From: Fischerella sp.
GTDB taxonomy: Bacteria; Cyanobacteriota; Cyanobacteriia; Cyanobacteriales; Nostocaceae
Assembly (NCBI GenBank): GCA_026419705.1
Contig: JANZYY010000071.1
Location: 1 to 13,896 of the forward strand
DNA: 13,896 nt
Direction of reading: 5' to 3'
Numbering within the stretch: the stretch's first letter is position 1; every line of letters starts with the position of its first letter. The notes under the pieces were generated by a model. The model did not search any database, was not told the origin of the DNA, and saw only the letters and a program-made list of their open reading frames with translations. Shown one piece after another: positions 1-6,776 of this stretch. A program made the translations under genes and the position numbers.

Positions 1-111
1 CTTGATTGGAGCAGGCATTGACTCACTTCAATTTTTACTTCCTTTTTATCTTATATTTAATTAGGTTGAACTACTTAAACAACGCTACTCAAGTTTATTT
101 GAGGTTGCTAC

Positions 112-506
112 TTACTCTAGTAAAGTGACAGAGATACACGCTTGAAAACTCTCAAAATCCTTATCAGTTGTCATAATGCACTAGCCACGAAGATAAGCAA
201 CTGCACAAAGTAAAAAATCAGTATAGGCTCCTTGGATGCCATGTGTGCGGCAAGTATTGTAAAATTCAGCAGCTAGCTCGTAGTCTTCAGCTGTCAGTTC
301 CAAGTCAGGAAAAGCACGGAGGTAGTCCCTTAGCCGAGTAAACAGTTCTACATGACGAATCCCTGATCTTGCCGTACAGCTCCTAACAAAATGACTCGAC
401 CATCAACAATTAAATCACGCAACTGATTGACAACAGGCATTGCCTCTGGTGGAGTATTCCGGCGCAGCGCCAACGACCATACAGACGTATCTACAACTAC
501 TCTCAT
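112..506 (-). pseudogene. vapC: vapC-type PIN-domain toxin, broken
   Basis: Reading from the ATG at 506, the frame gives MRVVVDTSVWSLALRR, the usual N-terminus of a VapC PIN-domain ribonuclease with its first catalytic Asp (D6), and continues to LLGAVRQ. At about 361-370 the frame is lost; shifting frame recovers GIRHVELFTRLRDYL and then TDFLLCAVA, so an indel removed the region where the conserved PIN Glu (RQE in relatives) should be. A TAG at 181-183 follows YLRG, after which the same frame resumes as TTDKDFESFQ and ends at TAA 112-114. The 395-nt span is not a multiple of three, consistent with a single net frameshift. The start overlaps the vapB stop (ATGA), the normal vapBC arrangement. 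The toxin should be inactive. Family assignment is from recognised motifs; the size of the deletion (about 7 nt) is inferred from remembered relatives. Confidence 0.85.
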
Positions 507-703
507 TGCTTCCGTCGCTGTTGTTTGTAGTTGTAATCCTTGTCGTAATCAATCGTCCCAAACAAATCCAGCACCTTCAGCTGCTTGCGACGTTGCACGT
601 ATTCGCGCAAAGCCTGTTCAACCACATCACGCTCGCCCTGTTGATTACCAAGGGCTAGAGCTTCTTGAATTAAGGCTTCGTCAACTTGGAGATTGATTGT
701 CAT
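503..703 (-). CDS. vapB: VapB-type antitoxin (toxin partner is broken)
   Basis: A small protein beginning MTINLQVDEALIQEALALG, followed by GERDVVEQALREYVQRRKQ and a basic C-terminus. This is the typical layout of cyanobacterial VapB-like antitoxins (DUF2191 type): a short N-terminal DNA-binding segment and a toxin-binding tail. I chose the ATG at 703 because MTINL matches the family N-terminus; an in-frame GTG at 727 would add eight residues (reading VWQFVQKC after the start) that do not look conserved. No strong Shine-Dalgarno sequence precedes either start. The stop TGA (503-505) overlaps the vapC ATG, implying translational coupling. Because vapC is frameshifted, this antitoxin is an orphan; it may persist as an autoregulator or by lack of selection. 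The 66-aa length is normal for the family. Confidence 0.8.
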   Translation of the reverse strand: MTINLQVDEALIQEALALGNQQGERDVVEQALREYVQRRKQLKVLDLFGTIDYDKDYNYKQQRRKQ

Positions 704-739
704 GCACTTTTGGACAAACTGCCACACACCATAATTTTA

Positions 740-952
740 CTACGGCGCAGAAAAAGAACGAAACCGTCCTGCTTCAAAATCATCTAATCCACGTTGAATA
801 CCTTCAATTGCCTCTTGTGAGTCTTGCGCCTCCCACTCCAAAACACTAGCCAGCAGTTCAGCCGCCACAAGACTCACATCTTGTCCCTGTCGTGCAGCTT
901 TTTCACGAAGTCGCGCTTCAACTTCTGGAGTGAGAGAAATGACTATTGTCAT
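740..952 (-). CDS. Ribbon-helix-helix antitoxin-like protein, probably C-terminally shortened
   Basis: A 70-aa protein. The predicted strand TIVISLTP (residues 2-9) is followed by two helices (about 10-22 and 27-39) with a QGQDVS turn, the ribbon-helix-helix pattern of ParD/RelB-class antitoxins. The second half (EAIEGIQRGLDDFEAGRFRSF) matches the toxin-binding tail seen in cyanobacterial antitoxins of this type, but it stops at SAP with two consecutive stop codons (TAG, TAA). As remembered, relatives usually run 10-20 residues further, so the tail may be truncated. The start is well supported: AAGGA lies about nine bases upstream of ATG 952. No toxin gene follows; only 36 bp separate it from vapB. 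It therefore heads a two-antitoxin stretch with no working toxin. The exact family is uncertain. Confidence 0.7.
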   Translation of the reverse strand: MTIVISLTPEVEARLREKAARQGQDVSLVAAELLASVLEWEAQDSQEAIEGIQRGLDDFEAGRFRSFSAP

Positions 953-974
953 AGACTTATTTCCTTTCGGATTA

Positions 975-1002
975 AGCTTTTACACGCTATTTTAGCAAAG
1001 CT
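975..1002. promoter_or_regulatory. Possible operator upstream of the antitoxin gene
   Basis: AGCTTT (975-980) and AAAGCT (997-1002) form a 6-bp inverted repeat with a 16-bp spacer, 23-50 bp upstream of the antitoxin start at 952. On the minus strand TTGCTA and TTAATC, 17 bp apart, could serve as -35 and -10 boxes overlapping it. Antitoxins commonly repress their own operon through such repeats. The match is short and could be chance. Confidence 0.3.
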
Positions 1003-1043
1003 AGATTTTCGTCATTAATGTTACGTGAATGCGATCGCCTTAT

Positions 1044-1175
1044 AGGGCTTCTGGAATACAATTAGAAGAGCCTAAAAAAATTAATCCTAGCATTAGTGAT
1101 AGGGTAAATCAGGCGATACTCAAAGGAATGGAATTGGAACCTGAAAATCGTCCTCAAACTAAGCTTTATTTATAA
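1044..1175 (+). pseudogene. Remnant of a Hanks-type Ser/Thr protein kinase (C-lobe end)
   Basis: An open stretch without a start reads RASGIQLEEPKKINPSISDR, then VNQAILKGMELEPENRPQ, then TKLYL and a TAA at 1173. The block S-x-R-x-NQAILKGMELEPENRPQ is highly characteristic of the end of the catalytic domain (subdomain XI, with the conserved Arg of ENRP) in cyanobacterial Ser/Thr kinases. Everything N-terminal (P-loop, catalytic HRD, DFG) is missing, and the frame upstream of 1044 has no recognisable kinase sequence. After PQT the sequence leaves the family pattern. It is a 44-codon gene relic, probably left by a deletion or rearrangement. Non-functional. Confidence 0.75.
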
Positions 1176-1307
1176 CGACTATTTTTTGTGTCAAGCCAGA
1201 AATTTTGAATGTTAAGTGCAATTGTAATTCGCTCAAAACGTAACATGATTCAACTCTTCTTGTTTCACTTTAATTTTTACTCTTTTAACCTAAATCGATA
1301 AAAATGT

Positions 1308-1336
1308 GTAGAGACGCTATTTTGTCGCATCTCTAC
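1308..1336. terminator. Hairpin downstream of nadA, dispersed-repeat type
   Basis: GTAGAGACGC (1308-1317) and GCATCTCTAC (1327-1336) pair with one mismatch around a 9-nt loop, 12 bp beyond the nadA stop codon. There is no clear U-tract on the minus strand. The GTAGAGACG...TCTCTAC hairpin is a sequence I recognise as a frequent dispersed element in Nostoc-like genomes; it may act as a 3'-end stabiliser or weak terminator for nadA. Confidence 0.5.
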
Positions 1337-1347
1337 CCGATACCTAC

Positions 1348-2322
1348 CTAAACACTCATCTCTAACATCCGCTGAATCGGACGCAACGCCGCCAGCCGTA
1401 TCTCTTCAGACATGGTGATTTCTGGCGCACGATTTTTCATCGCCAAATACAGCTTTTCTAAGGTATTCAACCGCATAAACGGACACTCATTGCAATTGCA
1501 GTTATTTATTGGCGGTGCGGGAATAAAGCGCTTTGATGGTGCTGCTTTTTGCATTTGGTGAATAATTCCCGGTTCCGTAGCCACAATAAATTCTTGAGTC
1601 GGACTTTGTTGACAATACTTGAGTAAAGCCGCTGTAGAACCGATGAAACTAGCGTGACGCAATACCGCAGGTTCGCATTCTGGGTGAGCGATCGCCTCTG
1701 CTTCTGGATGTGCTATTTTTAACTGCACAATTTTCTTTTCGGAAAAGGTTTCATGCACGATACAGCTACCTTGCCACAGCACCATATCTCGACCAGTTTG
1801 TTCCATTACATACCGCCCTAAATTGCGGTCCGGGGCAAATATAATCGGTATATCTTTGGGTATTTGCTGCACAATTTTGACAGCATTGGAGCTAGTACAG
1901 ATAATATCGCTCATCGCCTTAATTTCGGCTGAGCAATTGATATAAGAAACTACTAGATGTCCCGGATGCGCTGCTTTAAATGCTGCAAAAGCCTCTGGAG
2001 GACAGCTGTCTGCTAAAGAACAACCAGCATTCAAATCTGGTAACAGTACCATTTTATTGGGATTGAGAATCTTTGCCGTTTCTGCCATGAAGTGAACGCC
2101 AGCAAAGACGATTACATCAGCATTGGTGTCAGCTGCTGCTTTGGAAAGTTGTAGTGAATCCCCTATAAAGTCTGCAATATCCTGAATATCTGGCTCTTGA
2201 TAGTAATGGGCCAGGATAACTGCATTCAGTTCTTTTTTTAGGCTCTCAATAGCTGCAAATAAATCTAGTGGTAACGCACCCGCTTGGGTTTTATCCCGTT
2301 GAATCAGTGTAGTTGTAAACAC
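1348..2322 (-). CDS. nadA: Quinolinate synthase
   Basis: NadA condenses iminoaspartate with dihydroxyacetone phosphate to quinolinate in de novo NAD synthesis in the cytoplasm, using a [4Fe-4S] cluster. The 324-aa protein has the three repeated alpha/beta domains of the family. It shows VILAHYYQEPDIQDIADFIG (residues 35-54), VIVFAGVHFMAETAKIL (70-86), the cluster cysteines C101 (AGCSLAD), C187 (WQGSCIVHE) and C280 (CNECPFM), plus HPEC near 213-216 and VATEPGIIHQM (247-257). Length fits the cyanobacterial family. The start is GTG at 2322 (product MFTTTLIQRD); no good Shine-Dalgarno precedes it. It is transcribed alone and divergently from the phosphoesterase gene. No truncation or missing residue is seen. 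Confidence 0.96.
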   Translation of the reverse strand: MFTTTLIQRDKTQAGALPLDLFAAIESLKKELNAVILAHYYQEPDIQDIADFIGDSLQLSKAAADTNADVIVFAGVHFMAETAKILNPNKMVLLPDLNAGCSLADSCPPEAFAAFKAAHPGHLVVSYINCSAEIKAMSDIICTSSNAVKIVQQIPKDIPIIFAPDRNLGRYVMEQTGRDMVLWQGSCIVHETFSEKKIVQLKIAHPEAEAIAHPECEPAVLRHASFIGSTAALLKYCQQSPTQEFIVATEPGIIHQMQKAAPSKRFIPAPPINNCNCNECPFMRLNTLEKLYLAMKNRAPEITMSEEIRLAALRPIQRMLEMSV

Positions 2323-2394
2323 AGTTAGGCGTAGCTTAATTTTGCAAACAATTGTCTTGTCTAAGCAATTATAGTAGTTTTTACCAAAAATGGG

Positions 2395-2411
2395 GGGAGG
2401 GTGATACTCCC
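2395..2411. other. Short GC hairpin in the intergenic leader
   Basis: GGGAG (2395-2399) and CTCCC (2407-2411) can pair around a 7-nt loop, extendable by a G-T and a G-C pair. It lies in the gap between divergent nadA and the phosphoesterase gene. Its role is unknown; it could affect the leader of the plus-strand gene. Confidence 0.3.
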
Positions 2412-2477
2412 TCTTGAGATTTGTGCCAAAATCCTGATGAGTTGCCTATGCTGGAGACATATGGCAAGGAAAGTCGC

Positions 2478-3407
2478 ATGATCGGTCAGACAACTAATTC
2501 AAAAACCTTGAAAATCGCTGTAGTTGGAGATGTTCACGACCAATGGGAAGTGGAAGATGGCTATGCACTCAAGCATCTTGGTGTTGACTTAGTGCTGTTT
2601 GTTGGAGACTTTGGTAACGAGTCGGTAGAAGTGGTAAGGGCGATCGCATCCCTTGATATTCCTAAGGCAGCAGTGATGGGAAACCACGATGCGTGGTACA
2701 CTGCCACAGAATGGGGACGCAAAAAGTGTCCCTACGACCGCTCTCAAGAAGACTGGGTGCAACAACAGCTGGATTTATTAGGGGAAGCCCATGTAGGTTA
2801 TGGGAAGTTGGATATTCCTGCTTTCAATTTGACTGTGGTGGGAGGTCGTCCTTTTAGCTGGGGCGGACCAGAGTGGAGATTTGCTGACATCTGTAAGGAA
2901 CGGTATGGTGTGACCGATCTGGATGAGTCAGCTGCGCGGATTTTTGCAGCTGTCAAGAGTGCTGCTTATGAGACAATTATTTTTGTTGGTCACAATGGTC
3001 CTTCTGGATTAGGCGATCGCCCTGAAGATCCCTGTGGTAAAGATTGGCACCCTATTGGCGGTGATTTTGGCGATCCTGATTTAGCTGAGGCGATATCTCT
3101 GACTCTCACTACTGGTAAAACTGTTCCTCTAGTGACGTTTGGTCATATGCACCACACATTACGACACACTAAAAAAGTGCTGCGAAAGCGCGTGTTTAGA
3201 AGTCCAGAGGGGATAGTTTACTTGAATGCAGCGGCTGTACCAAGAATCGTGGATGGTGATGGTCAGAAACTGCGGAATTTCTCGATTGTCCTGCTGGAAG
3301 ATGGAGTTGTCTTGCAAGCCTCTAGTGTCTGGGTTGGTAATGACTGTGATGTTGCGTCTGAAGAAATTTTGTATCAAAAATCCCGTTCAGTAGTGCAAAC
3401 TGCATGA
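2478..3407 (+). CDS. Calcineurin-like metallophosphoesterase (cyanobacterial/plant TIGR04168-like)
   Basis: A predicted dimetal phosphohydrolase of 309 aa. Metal-binding motifs appear in family order: GDVHDQ (D18, H20), VGDFGN (D44), GNHD (N69, H70), then VGHNGPSG and FGHMHH near the C-terminal third. The sequence style (GDVHDQWEVEDGYALKHLGVDLVLFVGDFGNE, given here as one stretch of motifs) matches a conserved phosphoesterase family shared by cyanobacteria and chloroplasts whose substrate is not established. I chose ATG 2478 because AAGGA (2466-2470) sits 7 bp upstream and the conserved core begins soon after; in-frame TTG 2421 and ATG 2448 are possible longer starts. It is monocistronic, followed by a strong terminator. 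The fold is sure; the substrate is unknown. Confidence 0.88.
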   Translation: MIGQTTNSKTLKIAVVGDVHDQWEVEDGYALKHLGVDLVLFVGDFGNESVEVVRAIASLDIPKAAVMGNHDAWYTATEWGRKKCPYDRSQEDWVQQQLDLLGEAHVGYGKLDIPAFNLTVVGGRPFSWGGPEWRFADICKERYGVTDLDESAARIFAAVKSAAYETIIFVGHNGPSGLGDRPEDPCGKDWHPIGGDFGDPDLAEAISLTLTTGKTVPLVTFGHMHHTLRHTKKVLRKRVFRSPEGIVYLNAAAVPRIVDGDGQKLRNFSIVLLEDGVVLQASSVWVGNDCDVASEEILYQKSRSVVQTA

Positions 3408-3430
3408 ATTTGAGTTATTATTGTTTACTG

Positions 3431-3449
3431 GTCAGCTTTTGTAGCTGAC
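3431..3449 (+). other. Perfect 6-bp stem upstream of the terminator
   Basis: GTCAGC (3431-3436) and GCTGAC (3444-3449) form a perfect stem with a 7-nt loop immediately before the terminator hairpin. GCTGAC recurs at 3451-3456, so the first arm could also pair with the next copy, giving alternative folds. No function is assigned. Confidence 0.4.
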
Positions 3450-3450
3450 G

Positions 3451-3480
3451 GCTGACGAATAAAGTTCGCCAGCTTTTTTT
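3451..3480 (+). terminator. Rho-independent terminator
   Basis: GCTGACGAA (3451-3459) and TTCGCCAGC (3465-3473) form a stem with one A-C mismatch and a 5-nt loop, followed by seven T residues (3474-3480). It ends the phosphoesterase transcript. The T-tract directly abuts base 1 of the tRNA gene, so the tRNA must be made either by read-through of this terminator or from a promoter lying inside the phosphoesterase 3' region. Confidence 0.8.
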
Positions 3481-3565
3481 GGAGAGGTGGCAGAGTGGTC
3501 GATTGCGCTCGACTTGAAATCGAGTGATGTGAAAGCATCCGTGGGTTCGAATCCCACCCTCTCCG
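3481..3565 (+). tRNA. trnS-UGA: tRNA-Ser (anticodon UGA)
   Basis: An 85-nt class II tRNA. The acceptor stem is GGAGAGG (3481-3487) with CCTCTCC (3558-3564) and discriminator G3565. The anticodon stem is CTCGA/TCGAG with loop CTTGAAA, placing anticodon TGA at 3515-3517 (reads UCA codons). The long variable arm is GATG-TGAAA-CATC, and the T arm is GTGGG-TTCGAAT-CCCAC. No CCA is encoded. The long variable arm and G discriminator are serine features. The 3' end lies 8 bp from the stop codon of the convergent accessory operon. Confidence 0.97.
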
Positions 3566-3573
3566 TTGAGGAA

Positions 3574-4923
3574 TTAAGAATTATATTTAGATAAGGGTTT
3601 CAAAACTTCTTGAGCAATCTTGCTGCGAACTTGTTCAAGACGATGCTCATTTTCTGTGCATCCGGCAAGTTTAGCAATTTGTTTACATATCAAAATTGCA
3701 TCTTTTGAAATTCTGACTGGTTCAGAGGTAATATTAATTATTTTTTCTGCTAAAGATTGATTTTTTGTGTTGATTTCTTTTTCTAAAGCTTTTATTTGTT
3801 TGTCTAGTTCTCGATTTTGTTGAATATTATCCAGAATCAATTTACTCTCTTGGGATTCTTGTTTGCCAAGATTATGTAACATTTGATGAACAAGATTCTT
3901 CTCCTGCTCCCCTAGCAAACCTCGCGTTGTTAGTTTGTTAAACTTTGCTACTTTTTCAGGTAATTCTGCCTGTAGCTCCTCATACAATAATCTCATTGAT
4001 TCCCTAAGTATGCGTCTTCCCTGATATAATTTTTGGGAGAGATTTTCATGTTTTTCTACTAAATATTGACGTTCATTGATTGTTTTTTTTAATTTTAAAA
4101 TTTTTTGGTTAAGTTCTTGAATATCTAGTTCATCTAAATTATTAGAAATGAAATCATTGATATACCCATTAAGTATCTGGTTACGTTTTCTATACTGAAA
4201 TATCCAGCCTTTATAATCTGCCCAAACATTTAAATTTTGAAGCTTTTCTAAGCGAGAGGGATTAAAGCAACCAAGGGCAAAAAGCCAATCATTCGGATAA
4301 CAGGAACGTAGTTTCCTAAGGACATCAAACATTAACTCTTCGCTGTTAACTCTAGCATATCTCACCGCTTTTTCATGACGACGGAGAAGCCCACCTATTG
4401 CAATATATTGGAAGCCTAACTCTCTTAATTGTGCATAGCAGTTAACATATTCATCAAGACAAGTACCTTGGGCAACTGCAACTAGTTTAAAGATATCTTT
4501 GTAGGGTTTATAAACTTCCAGAGCTTCTTTAGCACTATTAATGGTTGCTTGGAAATCTTTATATACATCTATCATGATGCCATACTCTACACCCATTTTT
4601 TTATAGGCTGCAAACAATTGTTTGTAGGTTAAAGTAGCTCCTTCTTTTGTAAAAATGCCAGAGTCACACATTTTGATTGTCTGATGCAAAATGCGTTTGC
4701 GGAATGGGCAATTACAAATGTTTTCTTGATATTGGCAAGGTCCGTTAACAGCATCACAATATTCTAAGTTTTCACAGGGATATTTTCGCAGCGCTTCTTG
4801 GAAATTGGATGAGGTATTAGCGTGAGCCATAATACCAAAACGCACATTCGGATAATCCTGTAAAGGTAATCCTTTAATTATGCGTAAACTCATGGGACGG
4901 TCAGCGACAAAGAAAGGTATCAT
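3574..4923 (-). CDS. TGT/DpdA-like transglycosylase with coiled-coil C-terminus
   Basis: A 449-aa protein whose first ~245 residues read as a tRNA-guanine-transglycosylase-type TIM barrel. MCDSGIFTKEG (85-95) carries the candidate acid/base D87. Then come GIMIDVYKD (115-123, D119), VAQGTCLDEY (150-159), YIAIGGLLRR (173-182), FALGCFNPSRLEKL (215-228, like the family MGVGTPEDL) and ADYKGW (235-240), where D236 is the candidate nucleophile. The C-terminal Zn site of bacterial TGT (CxC...C...H) is absent; instead there is an N-terminal cluster C50, C56, C63, C70, C72. Residues ~263-395 are Lys/Glu/Leu-rich and likely coiled coil. Its ATG overlaps the HerA stop (ATGA). TGT enzymes swap guanine for 7-deazaguanines in tRNA; DpdA does so in DNA. 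The HerA/NurA neighbours favour DNA (inference). It is distant from housekeeping Tgt; the exact base and substrate are unknown. Confidence 0.75.
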   Translation of the reverse strand: MIPFFVADRPMSLRIIKGLPLQDYPNVRFGIMAHANTSSNFQEALRKYPCENLEYCDAVNGPCQYQENICNCPFRKRILHQTIKMCDSGIFTKEGATLTYKQLFAAYKKMGVEYGIMIDVYKDFQATINSAKEALEVYKPYKDIFKLVAVAQGTCLDEYVNCYAQLRELGFQYIAIGGLLRRHEKAVRYARVNSEELMFDVLRKLRSCYPNDWLFALGCFNPSRLEKLQNLNVWADYKGWIFQYRKRNQILNGYINDFISNNLDELDIQELNQKILKLKKTINERQYLVEKHENLSQKLYQGRRILRESMRLLYEELQAELPEKVAKFNKLTTRGLLGEQEKNLVHQMLHNLGKQESQESKLILDNIQQNRELDKQIKALEKEINTKNQSLAEKIINITSEPVRISKDAILICKQIAKLAGCTENEHRLEQVRSKIAQEVLKPLSKYNS

Positions 4924-6776
4924 GTTAAAGTATTCAAAAATTTCTTTAGACGTTGATTCGCATCTTCAGTTTGAATCGGTACTGGAATTGCTTTAAGTCC
5001 AGTTGCATCATGGCTCATTAGCAACCAGTTACCAGGTTTAAACTTGAAAGTCTGGCGAAACATATCTTTTGAAACACCAAAAGCCTCAGCGACAACATCA
5101 CGATCGCTCTCTCTTGGTAATTTACTAACTAAATATGTATGAGGTTGTGCCATAATGCTAGTATCTAAATACCTTGTGCGCTGTGTAGCTATACCTATAC
5201 CTAAACCAAATTTCCGACCACGACGAGCTAGTGTTTCCACAATTTCTTTTGAGTTTTCATAAGATTGACCATTTGTTTTACTAGGAATAAACTCATCAGC
5301 TTCATCAAAAATAAAAGAAACCAGTGGGTCAACAAGACCATTTTGACGGCGTTCTTCATACACTTTTTCGCCCAGACGCTTGCTGAAATCACGAAGTTCA
5401 TTCGGATTATGGGCTTGTATAATCCAAAGGGATGATTGTTGATCGTTATTTAAGTCTTTGACAACATCATCAAGAGTTGTCCCTGCTGCAAAAAATATAT
5501 CTGTAGTGGTTTCCAACTCTTTAAGTTTTGCTAGATGGTTATTAAAGTCTCCTTCGTCTTTGAAATCTTTATATGTCTGATTCTCAAGTTCTTTTTCTAT
5601 TTCTTCTCTAATTTTATTTGCTAAATCCGGTTGAAAGTGAGTATTTTTATAATTACCTGTTACACCAGCTCGTTGAAGACATTTTTTGACTAGTTCTTTA
5701 CGCTGATTATTTTTTTCTTTCTGTCTTTTCTTTGCCCAATGTACTGCATCTGTGAAAAAAACATCATAAATTGTCAAACTTTGTGCATGTTGATAAAAAC
5801 GAATAGCATGAGTCTCTATAAGTTTCTGTAGTCCTTGTCTGACAAATTCGCTTTCACTTACTAATGCTTTTGGCAAGAGTGTGTATTTTTGAAGCTGAGT
5901 TGTAGCTGTGTTAAGGTCGGAAAATTTCTGAAGTTGATTGATGTATTTGAATAAACCTTCAGGGAGGGTTTGTGTTCCAAGAGTTAATATTCGACCATTG
6001 ATTTTTCTATTAAGCAACTGGTCTAAAAGTAGTACAGTGTATTCTCCCATAAGGTCAAATAAAACTATTTTGACTACTTTGGGAGAACTCAAAAGATTAG
6101 CAATATAAGTACTTAATAAATTAGATTTACCAGCTCCAGTGAAGCCAAAAATTCCAAAATGTACTCTGATAAATTCTTCGATGCGTATAAACGTTTCTAC
6201 TTTTTCATCGCGGATTAACTTACCACCGACAAATAAGCTATCTTTTTCCGCCTCTAAGTCAATATCTTTATTCACTACCTGTTTAGTAGGTTCTGTGTCC
6301 AGAATTCTTACCACAGCCCCAACCATGGGAATATTTTGCTCTGGCTGAAAATCACGAGAACCATCCTTGCATTCTATTAACTCTAAATTTGTAGGGATAG
6401 CTGTACATTGAATTGTTGTAGTATCTTCTGTAGGCTCATCGTCCTGACCAGTCCAATCATGAGCAGCATTTTTAGCAGCTTCTAAAACAAAACCAGGATA
6501 TCCCTGGGGGTCTTCGCCAATAGCATAATGGATAGGTTTGATCGATGTTACTTCTAAAATACTGTAATGAATTTCTTCTTTAGTTGTGGCGTAGTTAGGA
6601 ACAGCTAACATTGTGCCTTCTTTAATATCATTCATTGCGAGTCTGGTATACTCAAACCAAACCTCAAATTCATATCTAGACTGGTCGTTCTCCTCAAGTT
6701 TCATTAATACGCCAGTCCGTTCTTTACCATTTTTGCTTTTAACAAACCATTTATCTTCTTTCATACAACACCTCAT
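4920..6776 (-). CDS. HerA/FtsK-type hexameric DNA translocase ATPase
   Basis: A 618-aa ATPase. Residues 1-200 form an N-terminal beta-rich region of the HerA-like barrel (HAS-barrel) kind. Walker A is GFTGAGKSN (211-219); VLFDLMGEY (238-246) follows, as in HerA proteins. Walker B is FIFDEADEF (488-496). LARRGRKFGLGIGIATQR (516-533) is the HerA signature with candidate arginine finger and sensor residues. A Lys/Glu-rich insert (~345-420) lies between the Walker boxes. HerA hexamers pump DNA and work with NurA nuclease, encoded directly upstream here. The start ATG 6776 overlaps the NurA stop (ATGA); ATG 6764 (reading MKEDKWF) is an alternative. The gene overlaps the TGT-like start by 4 nt. It is probably the motor of the system. 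Family is confident; role within the system is inferred. Confidence 0.9.
   Translation of the reverse strand: MRCCMKEDKWFVKSKNGKERTGVLMKLEENDQSRYEFEVWFEYTRLAMNDIKEGTMLAVPNYATTKEEIHYSILEVTSIKPIHYAIGEDPQGYPGFVLEAAKNAAHDWTGQDDEPTEDTTTIQCTAIPTNLELIECKDGSRDFQPEQNIPMVGAVVRILDTEPTKQVVNKDIDLEAEKDSLFVGGKLIRDEKVETFIRIEEFIRVHFGIFGFTGAGKSNLLSTYIANLLSSPKVVKIVLFDLMGEYTVLLLDQLLNRKINGRILTLGTQTLPEGLFKYINQLQKFSDLNTATTQLQKYTLLPKALVSESEFVRQGLQKLIETHAIRFYQHAQSLTIYDVFFTDAVHWAKKRQKEKNNQRKELVKKCLQRAGVTGNYKNTHFQPDLANKIREEIEKELENQTYKDFKDEGDFNNHLAKLKELETTTDIFFAAGTTLDDVVKDLNNDQQSSLWIIQAHNPNELRDFSKRLGEKVYEERRQNGLVDPLVSFIFDEADEFIPSKTNGQSYENSKEIVETLARRGRKFGLGIGIATQRTRYLDTSIMAQPHTYLVSKLPRESDRDVVAEAFGVSKDMFRQTFKFKPGNWLLMSHDATGLKAIPVPIQTEDANQRLKKFLNTLT

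Noticed and set aside
88..103. CTCAA/TTGAG hairpin as terminator of the toxin pseudogene
   Set aside because: Only a 5-bp AT-rich stem with no T-tract; too weak to call.
2421..2477. TTG start 19 codons upstream for the phosphoesterase
   Set aside because: The ATG at 2478 has AAGGA at ideal spacing and starts just before the conserved core; the longer start has no such support.
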